From the NCBI RefSeq assembly GCF_016863495.1, contig NZ_BOOZ01000035.1:28243-92242 (forward strand): a stretch of 64,000 nucleotides of DNA, given 5' to 3'. Below, in pieces: positions 1 to 8,391 of the stretch. The notes beneath the pieces were generated by a model. That model was not told where the DNA came from. It saw nothing but the letters and a program-made list of their open reading frames with translations, and did no database searches. Origin of the DNA: Micromonospora andamanensis. Its GTDB lineage: Bacteria; Actinomycetota; Actinomycetes; Mycobacteriales; Micromonosporaceae. The position numbers and the translations under genes were made by a program. Position 1 is the stretch's first letter. Each line of letters begins with the position of its first letter.

Positions 1-543
1 CCCCGCTACACCGGCCGGCAGGTATGGAACCGGCAACGCACCGACATCGACACCGCCGACGGCACCCGCGACGCACACGGAACCGTCCGATGGAACAACA
101 CCAAGGACTGGGTGATCTCCAAACAACAAGCCCACACCGCCCTTGTCACCGAGCAGGAGTTCATCGCCACCCAGGCCATCCGCTCCCGCCGAAGCGCCCA
201 CGACGGCACCACCCGCAGCTACCTACTCACCGGCCTGCTGCGATGCGGATCATGCGGCCGGAGGATGGACGCCCACTGGGTCAACCAACGCCCCGGCTAC
301 CGATGCCGCCACGGGCACACCAGCACCCAACACCCCGCCAACCAACGCCGCAAGATCCTCTACCTGCGGGAGGACCACGTCATCGCCAGACTGGCCGGCC
401 ATCCCAGCATCGCCAGAGACACTCACAGCCCGCACACGCTGGCCGCCTTCCTACGCGTGAATAAGATCCACGTCGTGTGCGATCAGACGCACTGCACACC
501 AATCACGGCCAGATTCGTGCAGGTAGACCCAGCACAATCATGA
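1..543 (+). CDS. Serine recombinase, C-terminal part (gene runs off the left edge)
   Basis: The reading frame is open from base 1, so the catalytic N-terminal resolvase domain lies outside the window. What remains is the recombinase-domain signature PRYTGRQVWNRQ at the very start, then a zinc-ribbon block (LLTGLLRCGSCGRRM, then CRHGH, a C-x2-C...C-x2-H arrangement), and a short tail ending AFLRVNKIHVVCDQTHC. This order is typical of large serine recombinases that catalyse integration or excision of mobile elements. The stop codon lies 19 bp from the 3' end of a tRNA-Leu gene, which suggests the edge of an integrated element. The long C-terminal coiled coil of phage integrases is not obvious. 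The family call is firm; activity cannot be judged from a fragment. Confidence 0.88.
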   Translation, partial: PRYTGRQVWNRQRTDIDTADGTRDAHGTVRWNNTKDWVISKQQAHTALVTEQEFIATQAIRSRRSAHDGTTRSYLLTGLLRCGSCGRRMDAHWVNQRPGYRCRHGHTSTQHPANQRRKILYLREDHVIARLAGHPSIARDTHSPHTLAAFLRVNKIHVVCDQTHCTPITARFVQVDPAQS

Positions 544-562
544 TCGGCATGTGGTAATGATG

Positions 563-646
563 TGTCCGAGGGGGGACTTGAACCCCCACGCCCTATACGG
601 GCACTAGCACCTCAAGCTAGCGCGTCTGCCATTCCGCCACCCGGAC
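563..646 (-). tRNA. tRNA-Leu (anticodon GAG)
   Basis: Read on the minus strand, the 84-nt sequence folds as a class II tRNA. It has a 7-bp acceptor stem (GTCCGGG with CTCGGAC plus discriminator A), an anticodon stem CTAGC/GCTAG closing the loop TTGAGGT (anticodon GAG), a long variable arm, and a T arm with the GTTCAAGTC motif. CCA is not encoded. The length and variable arm fit tRNA-Leu. Its 3' end faces the recombinase gene, the usual side for element insertion. Confidence 0.95.
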
Positions 647-838
647 CTACTTGCCCAGCCTACCGTGTCAGCCTCGGTGACCTCATCACCGGTGGGCCGC
701 CCGGTGGGCTGCACGGGGAGTTACTGTACACGCCGCAGATGGATCATGCACATCGGCATCGGGCTTGTCCGGCTGTCGTTGCGAGGGGGTCGCGGCGGGC
801 CGTCGCCGGGTAGCGTCGAGGTGCCCGTACCCGGCAGC

Positions 839-3385
839 ATGGGCCTCGTGCCCCATGCCTCTCCCCTGGCCGTCGCTCAACAACGGGCCCTCGCGCTGCG
901 TGGTGCCGGTAACCTCGCCGCTGCCCGTGACCTGTTGATCGATGCGGTCGAGTCCACCCGGCCGCCGTTCAGCAAGGATCATCCGGACGTGCTCAGCACC
1001 GCTCACCTGCTGGCCAGGCTGCATCGGGAGGCGGACGATCCGAGCGCGGCCCGGCGGGTGTTGGAGGAGGCGTTCGCCGCCGGGGAGCGCCGTTGGCCGC
1101 ATGCCGATCCGCTGATGCTGGCGTTGGCCTTCGAGCTGGGGTCCGTCGCGGACGAACTGGGCAACCGCCACGAGGCGCGCCGGAACTACACCCGTGTGGC
1201 CGCCGCCGGCCCCGCCGTGCTCGGCGCCGACCATCCGGCGGTACGCACGGCACGGGAGTACCTCGGCGACGCCGCTCCCGCTCCCCAGCCCGTGGTCCTG
1301 GCCGCCCCTCATTCCGGCCCGGCCAGCCGGACCGGCCACGGGGCGCTTGACGCACCTACGGTGTCCCTGGCTGCCCTCTCCACGCTGTGGAAGCCGCACG
1401 ACGCGTCAACCGCAGCACCGGTACGTTCCACCTCTTCGTCGGCATCCGCGCCGGCCGTCGATCGACCCGTTACCGGCGGCCCTGCCTCGGCGACGGCCCC
1501 TCCCCAGCACGGCTCACCACAGGGGTCCGCCGCACCGCCGCCACCTGTCGTGCCGCTGGCGCCGCCGACCTCGGTCGAGTCGGGACCACCCGCCCCGTCA
1601 CAGGTTGCGCCGCCGCCCACCGTGCCGCCAGCGGCGCCGCCGCAGATCCCGCCACCGCCCGTCGTGCCAGCTTCCGTGGTGCCGCAGATCCCGCGTCAGG
1701 TCTCCTCCGCACCCGCAACGCCGCCCGGGCCTCGGCTACCGCCGCCATCAGTTTCGGTGCCGCCGCCGCCCACGGTGCCGCCGCCGGTCGTGCCACAGAC
1801 GCGGGCGGCACCTCATGATCGGTCGACCCGCCCGGTCGTGCCTCCTGTCGACCAGGCCCGCTCGGCTGCGGTGCCACCCGCGCCGGTGGTACCGCCGGTT
1901 TCGGGTGCTGCCGTGTCCAGGTCTGCCGGCGAGGTGCCGGCTCCGTCGTACACCGCCCCGTCGCCCACCGCGGCGTCGCGCACGACACCGGGCCCGCCGT
2001 CGTCCGGAACGGCTCCCCGTCAGCGGATCGAGGACGACGAGCAGACGGGCGTGCTGGGGCCCTTGCCGACCGCCGACGGGTCGACGTCGGCGGGCAGCGA
2101 GGCCGCCTCGATCGGGCATCCGGAGTGGGCCCGGCCCACGATCCGCGTCCAGCAGATCGGGCCGCTGCTGGAAGAGGAAGCCGCCCGGGCCGGCGGTACG
2201 CCCCAACCGCCCGAACCGGATGGCGTGCCCTCGCCGGTGAGCACGTCACCGGCCTGGTCATCGGCGGTCACCGGGCCGCCGGCCGGGGGGCAGCCGGTAA
2301 GCGGACCGCCCGTCAGCGCATCGCCGGTCAGCGCACCGCCCGGCTGGGCACCGTCGGTAAGTGCGCCACCCGTAAGCGGACCACCAGTCAGCGCGCCACC
2401 GGGCTCGTCCGTGCCGCCGCACAGCACCTCGCTGGTCAGCCCGACGGCCGGCCCGCACGAGATGACCGCACCACTGCCCCAGCCCGGCCCGACCAGCGGA
2501 CCGCCGGGTCATGCAGCGACTCCCGGAGCGCCCGGCCACCCACAACCGACAAGCGGACCATCCGGGTATGCACCACCTACCAGCGGAGCACCCGTCAGCG
2601 GGCCGACCAACTACCCACCTACCGGCGGAGCCGCCCAACCTGCGCCGTACGGACCGGTCAGCGGTGCCTCGCACGGACAGGGCGGCGGACCCAGCCCGTA
2701 CGGGCCGGTGAGCGGGGCCGGAGCCTACGGGCCGGGGGGCGGGGCGCAGCAGGGTGATCCCCGGTTGCCGGGCCTTGGTGGCCAGCCGCACGGCTCTCCG
2801 ACCTATCCGCAGCCCGCCGTTCACGGCGCGCCGCCGCCCTATCCGGGACCTGTTGCGCCGCCGGCCTGGAATCAGTCCGGTGCTCAGCTTCCGGGGATCG
2901 CCGCGTCGTACCAGGGGCCGCTGGCGATGCCGACCGCGGAGCCGGCGCCGGGTCGCAACCGGGTGGCGATCGTGGTGGCGGTGGTGGCGGTGCTGGTGGC
3001 CCTGGCCGCGGTGATCGGGGTGGGGCTGTTGGTCCTGGACCGGCGGGCCGAACCTCCGGTGGAACCTTCATCGGCGCCGACGTCACCGCCGGGTTCGGTC
3101 GGGCCGCCGCCCGGGAACCTGACGATGCGCGATGACACCACCACGATCACGTTGACCTGGACGGACCCGTCGGACGGACTGGTGCCGTTCATGGTGGCCG
3201 GTGGGCGGAACGGGCAGTCGCTGGGCATGATGGCCACGGTGGACCCGGGTCGGACCAGCTACACCGTCAACGGGTTGAGCACCCGGGTGAACTACTGCTT
3301 CGCGGTGCTGGCCGTCTATGACACCGACCAGTTCGCCACCTCCGACCAGGTGTGCACGTCGCGGCAGGTCGACACGACCGACTGA
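839..3385 (+). CDS. TPR / proline-rich / single-TM / fibronectin type III surface protein
   Basis: This is an 848-residue protein with four zones. The N-terminal ~140 residues hold helical TPR-like repeats (AVAQQRALALRGAGNLAAARDLL onward, with HPDVLSTAHLLARL-type motifs). Residues ~145-690 are low-complexity Pro/Ser/Ala/Gly sequence with repeated VSGPP/VSAPP units. A hydrophobic span of about 25 residues (start RVAIVVAVVAVLVALAAVI) follows. The last ~95 residues are one FN3 domain (LTWTDP, YTVNGL and YCFAV core strands). The topology suggests cytoplasmic TPRs, one membrane span and an external FN3 domain. The ATG at 839 was chosen because the TPR region begins directly after it; an upstream extension from 665 looks non-coding. 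It heads the block with the propeller/FN3, MoxR, DUF58 and TgpA-like genes. Exact function unknown. Confidence 0.75.
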   Translation: MGLVPHASPLAVAQQRALALRGAGNLAAARDLLIDAVESTRPPFSKDHPDVLSTAHLLARLHREADDPSAARRVLEEAFAAGERRWPHADPLMLALAFELGSVADELGNRHEARRNYTRVAAAGPAVLGADHPAVRTAREYLGDAAPAPQPVVLAAPHSGPASRTGHGALDAPTVSLAALSTLWKPHDASTAAPVRSTSSSASAPAVDRPVTGGPASATAPPQHGSPQGSAAPPPPVVPLAPPTSVESGPPAPSQVAPPPTVPPAAPPQIPPPPVVPASVVPQIPRQVSSAPATPPGPRLPPPSVSVPPPPTVPPPVVPQTRAAPHDRSTRPVVPPVDQARSAAVPPAPVVPPVSGAAVSRSAGEVPAPSYTAPSPTAASRTTPGPPSSGTAPRQRIEDDEQTGVLGPLPTADGSTSAGSEAASIGHPEWARPTIRVQQIGPLLEEEAARAGGTPQPPEPDGVPSPVSTSPAWSSAVTGPPAGGQPVSGPPVSASPVSAPPGWAPSVSAPPVSGPPVSAPPGSSVPPHSTSLVSPTAGPHEMTAPLPQPGPTSGPPGHAATPGAPGHPQPTSGPSGYAPPTSGAPVSGPTNYPPTGGAAQPAPYGPVSGASHGQGGGPSPYGPVSGAGAYGPGGGAQQGDPRLPGLGGQPHGSPTYPQPAVHGAPPPYPGPVAPPAWNQSGAQLPGIAASYQGPLAMPTAEPAPGRNRVAIVVAVVAVLVALAAVIGVGLLVLDRRAEPPVEPSSAPTSPPGSVGPPPGNLTMRDDTTTITLTWTDPSDGLVPFMVAGGRNGQSLGMMATVDPGRTSYTVNGLSTRVNYCFAVLAVYDTDQFATSDQVCTSRQVDTTD

Positions 3386-3577
3386 TCGGCGGTGGGACGG
3401 GTCCCGGTCGGACTGTCGTGGCGGGACACGCCGACGACACGCCACGCTGGGTGTCCACAGCCGGACGGTGCGGGTTCCCGGGGTCCGCAGCGTGACCATA
3501 TGATGGCTCCCGGCTCAGGGGAGGGGTCGCCGTAACGGGGGCGCCACCTGCCGAGACGACACGGGAGGCTGCCGGCT

Positions 3578-6196
3578 GTGGCGAGCATCGACGAGGCCGT
3601 TGCGACCCGAACCCCACGATCCCGGTCCCGGGTACGCGGTGGTCTCGTCACCGTGGGTACGGTGCTGGCGTTGCTGGCGGCGATGGGGCTGACCGTGCTC
3701 GGCCTGGGTTCGGCGGACAACGCGGTGGCCAACTACGACGCGAGTTCGTGGTTGTGGAGCGCGGCGCGCAGTGAGTTGGCGCGGGTCAACGGGGTCACCG
3801 CGCGGGTGGACACGCGCATGGAGGTGCCGGCGGCGCGGCAGCATCCGATGCAGGTGACGCAGACCGATCGGCTGCTGGTGCTGCGGGATCTGAACACGGG
3901 TCAGATCAGCGCGCTGGACCTGGCGACGTTGCAGATCACCGCGACCACGCCCACCACTCCCGGGCTCGGGGTGAGTGTGGCGTTGCATGAGGACGCGGCG
4001 TTCGTGGTGGACGCGGTTCAGGGTGTGGTGCGGCAGTTGAATCCGCGGTCGCTGGCCCCGGTGGGCGAGCCGGTGCGCTATCCGCCGGGGATCACCGGTG
4101 GCGCGTTCGACGGTGAGGGTCGCCTGTGGGTGGCGGTGCCGGCGGAGGGCACGGTCTCGGCGATCACTCCGGCGGTGCTGCCGTCGGAGGCGGCGGACTC
4201 GGCTGTGGGTTCGCCTCGGGTGGAGTCGTACGACGTGGCGGAGGCGAGCCACGAGTTGGTGGTCTCCACGTTGGACGACGGGGTGGCGGTGCTGGACCGC
4301 ACGGCCGGGGCGTTGGTGACAGTCGTGGGCGGTACGACCCGACGCACGGCGTTGGCGTCGACGTTGACCGGGCCCGGCATCCTGCCGGTACGGACCAGCG
4401 GGCCGGTGGTGCCGGTGACGGTGCCCGGGCAGCGGCAGGTGCACGCGATCGGTGACGGTGGCGAGGTGCGGTCGTTCACGGTGCCGGGTGACGGTGACCG
4501 GCTCGGTCCGGCGGTGGCCTGGGCGGGCCGGTTCTACTGCGCGGACGAGGCGGTGGGCGCGGTGTACGCGTTCGACGCGACGGGTCAGCTGACCGACACG
4601 ATCCGGGGCCGCTGGGGTGGCCCGCTGGAGCTGGAGGTACGGGAGAACTACCTGTTCATCAACGCGCCGGACGCGGCGACCGCGCGGGTGGTCGACGACT
4701 CGCACCAGGTGCGGGAGGTCGACAAGTACGCAAACGACGTGCTCGGTGGCGATCCGCCGCCGGAGCCCCCGCCACCGCCTCCGCCGCCGAAGAAGCCTCA
4801 GGTGAGCAAGCCGGGTGCGCCGCGCAACGTGACGGCGGCGGCTGGTGACGCGCAGGCCCGGGTGAGTTGGCGGCCGGCGGCGGCCAACGGCGCGGAGATC
4901 ATCCGGTATGTGGTGGAGGGTGCCGGGCAGCGCCTGGAGGTGGGCGCGAACCAGCGGTCGGTGGAGGTCAACGAGCTGACAAACGGTGAGACGTACCGGT
5001 TCTCGGTGCACGCGGTGAACGCGAAGGGCGCCGGGCCGACCCGGACCAGCAACCCGGTGACGCCCACCGCTGACGTGCCGGACGCGCCGACCGAGGTGAC
5101 CGCCGAGGCGCGGGCGGACGGCACGGTGGTGGTGACGTGGCCGGAGGCGAATGGTCAGGGCAACACGATCGCCAGGTACGCGGTGTCGGCGACCTCGGCG
5201 GGCACGAACGCCCCGGTGGGTGAGGCAACCGGCACCGAGCTGGTGGTGAAGGCCGGTGAGCTGGAGTACGGCACGCAGTACGCGTTCACGGTGGTCTCGG
5301 TCAACGACAAGGGCGCGGCGTCGGAGGCGTCGCCGGTGAGCAACACGGTGGTGCCGTTCACGGTTCCCGGTGAGCCTGTGGAGTTGCGGGCGAGCACGGT
5401 GGCCGACCAGCCGGGAACGGTGGCGGTGCAGTGGTCGCCGGCGGTGGCCAACGGCCGGCCGGTGACCGGGTACGTGGTGCAGGTGGGTGACAAGCGCAGC
5501 GAGGTCACCGACACCCGGGCGACGGTGGGCGGTCTCGGTGACGGGCAGAATGTCACGGTGCGGGTCCGGGCGGTGAACGAGGCCGGCGAGGGTGCTGAGG
5601 CGACGACGACGGCGCGTACGGTGGCCGCGCCCCGGGTGACGGTGACCGGGTCGTCGGCGACCGCGACGGCGGCGACCGTGACGTTCACCGTGGACGCCGG
5701 TGGCGGTCAGGCCAGTTGTACGCTGTCCCGGTCGGGTCAGCCGGCGAAGAGTGGCCCGTGTTCCAGCATCACGATGAGCGGGTTGGCCCCCGGCACCAGT
5801 TACACGTTCACGGTGACGGCGACGAATGCCGCCGGCAGTGGCACCGCCACCAGGGCTCAGCAGACCGACGCCCTGTTCGGCGTCGCGACCTGCAACAACG
5901 GTGACTCCGGCGCGGAGGCCACCTACTGCGACCGGGACCGTGACGGCCGCAACGGCAACGAGATCTTCTCGGTCGCCCGGCAGGACAACGATCGACAGGT
6001 CGGCTGGGCGAAGCCGGGCACCCGGTTGAAGGCGTACTGCAAGCAGCGGGGCGAAGAGGTGTACGCGTACATCTACAACAGTGAGAAGCGCAGCACCTGG
6101 TGGGTGCAGGTCGAGTACAGCGGACGTAACTACATCCCCTGGGCCTGGCTCAACCTGGAGGGCGGCGACGACATAAACGTCCTGCCCACCTGCTGA
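3578..6196 (+). CDS. Membrane-anchored beta-propeller protein with FN3 repeats
   Basis: An 872-residue protein starting at a GTG preceded by GGGAGG. After a basic N-terminus comes one membrane span (residues ~22-46), then ~330 residues of propeller-like repeats (LNTGQISALDLATLQ, VDAVQGVVRQLNPRSLAPVGEPV, GTVSAITP). A poly-proline hinge (PPPEPPPPPPPPKKP) leads into three clear FN3 domains and a fourth degenerate one, ending in a ~95-residue Cys-containing domain with a YAYIYNSEKRSTWWVQVEY core that looks SH3-like. It is almost certainly extracytoplasmic. Together with the upstream TPR-FN3 gene and the downstream MoxR/DUF58/TgpA trio it forms a conserved-looking actinobacterial surface block. 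The biochemical role is unknown; a structural or adhesive role is inference. Confidence 0.8.
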   Translation: MASIDEAVATRTPRSRSRVRGGLVTVGTVLALLAAMGLTVLGLGSADNAVANYDASSWLWSAARSELARVNGVTARVDTRMEVPAARQHPMQVTQTDRLLVLRDLNTGQISALDLATLQITATTPTTPGLGVSVALHEDAAFVVDAVQGVVRQLNPRSLAPVGEPVRYPPGITGGAFDGEGRLWVAVPAEGTVSAITPAVLPSEAADSAVGSPRVESYDVAEASHELVVSTLDDGVAVLDRTAGALVTVVGGTTRRTALASTLTGPGILPVRTSGPVVPVTVPGQRQVHAIGDGGEVRSFTVPGDGDRLGPAVAWAGRFYCADEAVGAVYAFDATGQLTDTIRGRWGGPLELEVRENYLFINAPDAATARVVDDSHQVREVDKYANDVLGGDPPPEPPPPPPPPKKPQVSKPGAPRNVTAAAGDAQARVSWRPAAANGAEIIRYVVEGAGQRLEVGANQRSVEVNELTNGETYRFSVHAVNAKGAGPTRTSNPVTPTADVPDAPTEVTAEARADGTVVVTWPEANGQGNTIARYAVSATSAGTNAPVGEATGTELVVKAGELEYGTQYAFTVVSVNDKGAASEASPVSNTVVPFTVPGEPVELRASTVADQPGTVAVQWSPAVANGRPVTGYVVQVGDKRSEVTDTRATVGGLGDGQNVTVRVRAVNEAGEGAEATTTARTVAAPRVTVTGSSATATAATVTFTVDAGGGQASCTLSRSGQPAKSGPCSSITMSGLAPGTSYTFTVTATNAAGSGTATRAQQTDALFGVATCNNGDSGAEATYCDRDRDGRNGNEIFSVARQDNDRQVGWAKPGTRLKAYCKQRGEEVYAYIYNSEKRSTWWVQVEYSGRNYIPWAWLNLEGGDDINVLPTC

Positions 6197-6221
6197 TCCA
6201 GCCCAGGCGAGGAGCACCACC

Positions 6222-7217
6222 GTGAACAGCCAGGAACCGCTCACCCAGCAGGAGGTGCAGGGCTTCGCCGCCCTGGCCGCCCGGCTGGCCGAGAACGTCA
6301 ACACGGTGGTGCTCGGCAAACCGCAGGTGGTGCGGCTGGCGTTGACCGCGTTGTTCGCCCAGGGGCACGTGCTGCTGGAGGACGTGCCCGGGGTGGGCAA
6401 GACGACCCTGGCCCGGGCGATCGCGGCGACGGTGAAGGGGCAGTGGCGGCGCATCCAGTTCACACCGGACCTGCTGCCCTCCGACGTGTCCGGGGTGACC
6501 ATCTTCAACCAGGCCACCCGGGGCTTCGAGTTCCACCCCGGCCCGGTGTTCGCCAACATCGTGATCGCCGACGAGATCAACCGGGCGTCGCCGAAGACGC
6601 AGTCGGCGCTGCTGGAGGTGATGGAGGAGCGGACGGTCACGGTGGACGGGGTGCGGCATCCGGTGCCGCAGCCGTTCCTCGTGGTGGCCACCCAGAACCC
6701 GGTGGAGATGGACGGTACGTACCGGCTGCCCGAGGCGCAGTTGGACCGGTTCCTGGTGAAGTTGTCGGTGGGGTATCCGGACGAGTCGGTGGAGGTGGAG
6801 GTGCTGCGCGGGGCGACGGTCCGCTCCCCCGAGGCGCTCGCGGCGGTGACCGACACCGCCACCGTCGGCGAGATGGTGCGGATGGCCCGGCGGGTGCACA
6901 TCGCCGAGCCGTTGTACGCGTACGCGGTGCGGCTGGCGGCGGCCACGCGTACCCATCCGCAGGTCCGCGTCGGGGTCAGTCCTCGTGGGGTGATCGCGTT
7001 GACCAGGGCGGCGTGCGCGTACGCGTTGATCGACGGCCGGGGCTGGATCATGCCGGAGGATCTGAAGGTGCTCACCGAGCCGGTCTTCGCGCACCGGCTG
7101 CTGCTCACGCCGGACGCCCAGGTGCGTGGGGTGACCGCCGCGGACGTGTTGCGGCAGGCGGTCGCCTCGGTGCCGGTGCCGCTGCCGTCGGGCCAGCCGG
7201 CCCCGGCGCACCACTGA
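6222..7217 (+). CDS. MoxR-family AAA+ ATPase
   Basis: A 331-residue AAA+ chaperone-type ATPase. Walker A is PGVGKTT at residues 56-62, Walker B is IVIADEIN near 113-120, and the sensor-1 region VATQNPVE and the conserved PEAQLDRF motif follow. MoxR proteins are thought to assist folding or activation of partner proteins, and their genes are typically followed by a DUF58 gene and a transglutaminase-like gene, exactly the order seen here. The start is a GTG 25 bp after the preceding gene. Length and motifs are normal for the family. The client protein is not known; DUF58 and the FN3 proteins are plausible by context. Confidence 0.95.
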   Translation: MNSQEPLTQQEVQGFAALAARLAENVNTVVLGKPQVVRLALTALFAQGHVLLEDVPGVGKTTLARAIAATVKGQWRRIQFTPDLLPSDVSGVTIFNQATRGFEFHPGPVFANIVIADEINRASPKTQSALLEVMEERTVTVDGVRHPVPQPFLVVATQNPVEMDGTYRLPEAQLDRFLVKLSVGYPDESVEVEVLRGATVRSPEALAAVTDTATVGEMVRMARRVHIAEPLYAYAVRLAAATRTHPQVRVGVSPRGVIALTRAACAYALIDGRGWIMPEDLKVLTEPVFAHRLLLTPDAQVRGVTAADVLRQAVASVPVPLPSGQPAPAHH

Positions 7218-7230
7218 CCGGCGGTCTGGC

Positions 7231-8391
7231 GTGGGGATCACCGCCCGGGGCATCGGTCTGCTCGTCGCGGCTGTGCTGCTGCTGGCGGCGGGTTTCCGGT
7301 TCGGGTACCCGGAGTTGACGCTGCTCGGGGCGGCGGCCGGCACCGCCCTGGCGGTCGCCCTGGTCGCTGCGGCCCGCCGTCCCCGGCTGCTGGTGTCCCG
7401 GCAGGCCGACCCGGACCGGGTGGCCCGGGGCGAGCCGGCGGCCATGACGTTGACCGTCCGCAACGCGGGCCGGGTAGGTGCGGCGAGCATGCTGGCCACC
7501 GACCGCTGCGGTGACCGGTTGGTGCCGGTGCCGGTGCTGCGGCTGCGGGCCGGCTCGGACACCACTGTCAGCTACCCGGTGCCGACGAGTCGGCGCGGCG
7601 TGGTTCCGGTCGGGCCGCTGCGGGTGACCCGCCGCGACCCGCTCGGCCTGGTGGTGCTGGCCCGCTCCTACGGAGACGTCGTGCCGGTGTGGGTGCATCC
7701 GCGGATCCATCCGTTGCGGGCGGTGCCCACCGGGGCGGGGCGCAGTCTCGACGGACGGGTCGACGCGGTGCCGCACGGCTCGATCACCTTCGACTCGCTG
7801 CGGGAGTACGTCGTCGGTGACGAGTTGCGGCGGGTGCACTGGCGTACCAGCGCCCGGGTGGGTGAGCTGATGGTGCGGGAGAACGTGGACACCAGCCTGC
7901 CCCGGATCGTGGTGCTGCTGGACAACCGGTCGGTCGCGCATCCGGACCGGGTCGGCGGGGTGGCGGAGTCGTTCGAGTCGGCCTGTGAGGCGGCGGCGTC
8001 GGTGGTCACCGCCGCGGTCCATGAGGACCTGCCGGTGGTGCTGCTCTTCGTCACCGCCGACGACGCCTCCGTCGATTCGATAGGTACCGGTCCGAGTGGG
8101 CCACTGGACCGGTTGGCGGCGGTGACGCTGACCAACGAGGGCACGCTGGAGGCTGCGACGGCGCGGCTGCGCCGCGACCGGCTCGGTGACACCCTTGTCG
8201 TCCTCACCGGGCCGGGGGCGACCGAGGATCTGGGGCACGTCGGCGCGCTGCGCGGCGCGTACCCGTCGGTGGTTGCCGGGATCTTCGGGGCGGCGGAGCC
8301 GACGCCGCCGGGCGCGGCCGGCCTGGTCGTCGTCGACGCGGCCGACGGGGCGGCCTTCGCCGCCGAGTGGGACGGGGTACGCCGGTGGTGA
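7231..8391 (+). CDS. DUF58 domain-containing protein
   Basis: A 386-residue protein with two hydrophobic helices at residues ~8-20 and 28-48, then a beta-rich region, then the DUF58 signature (DSLREYVVGDELRRVHW, about 187-204) and a von Willebrand A-like C-terminal half (IVVLLDNRS start). DUF58 proteins are membrane-anchored partners of MoxR ATPases. The gene starts at a GTG 13 bp after moxR and its stop overlaps the start of the TgpA-like gene (GTGA), so the three are translationally coupled. No ribosome-binding site is obvious, which fits coupling from moxR. Function beyond MoxR partnership is undefined. Confidence 0.92.
   Translation: MGITARGIGLLVAAVLLLAAGFRFGYPELTLLGAAAGTALAVALVAAARRPRLLVSRQADPDRVARGEPAAMTLTVRNAGRVGAASMLATDRCGDRLVPVPVLRLRAGSDTTVSYPVPTSRRGVVPVGPLRVTRRDPLGLVVLARSYGDVVPVWVHPRIHPLRAVPTGAGRSLDGRVDAVPHGSITFDSLREYVVGDELRRVHWRTSARVGELMVRENVDTSLPRIVVLLDNRSVAHPDRVGGVAESFESACEAAASVVTAAVHEDLPVVLLFVTADDASVDSIGTGPSGPLDRLAAVTLTNEGTLEAATARLRRDRLGDTLVVLTGPGATEDLGHVGALRGAYPSVVAGIFGAAEPTPPGAAGLVVVDAADGAAFAAEWDGVRRW

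Noticed and set aside
3515..7108. Very long minus-strand open frame opposite the FN3 and MoxR genes
   Set aside because: It is antisense to clearly recognisable domains and its Arg/His/Pro-rich composition is the usual shadow of GC-rich coding DNA.
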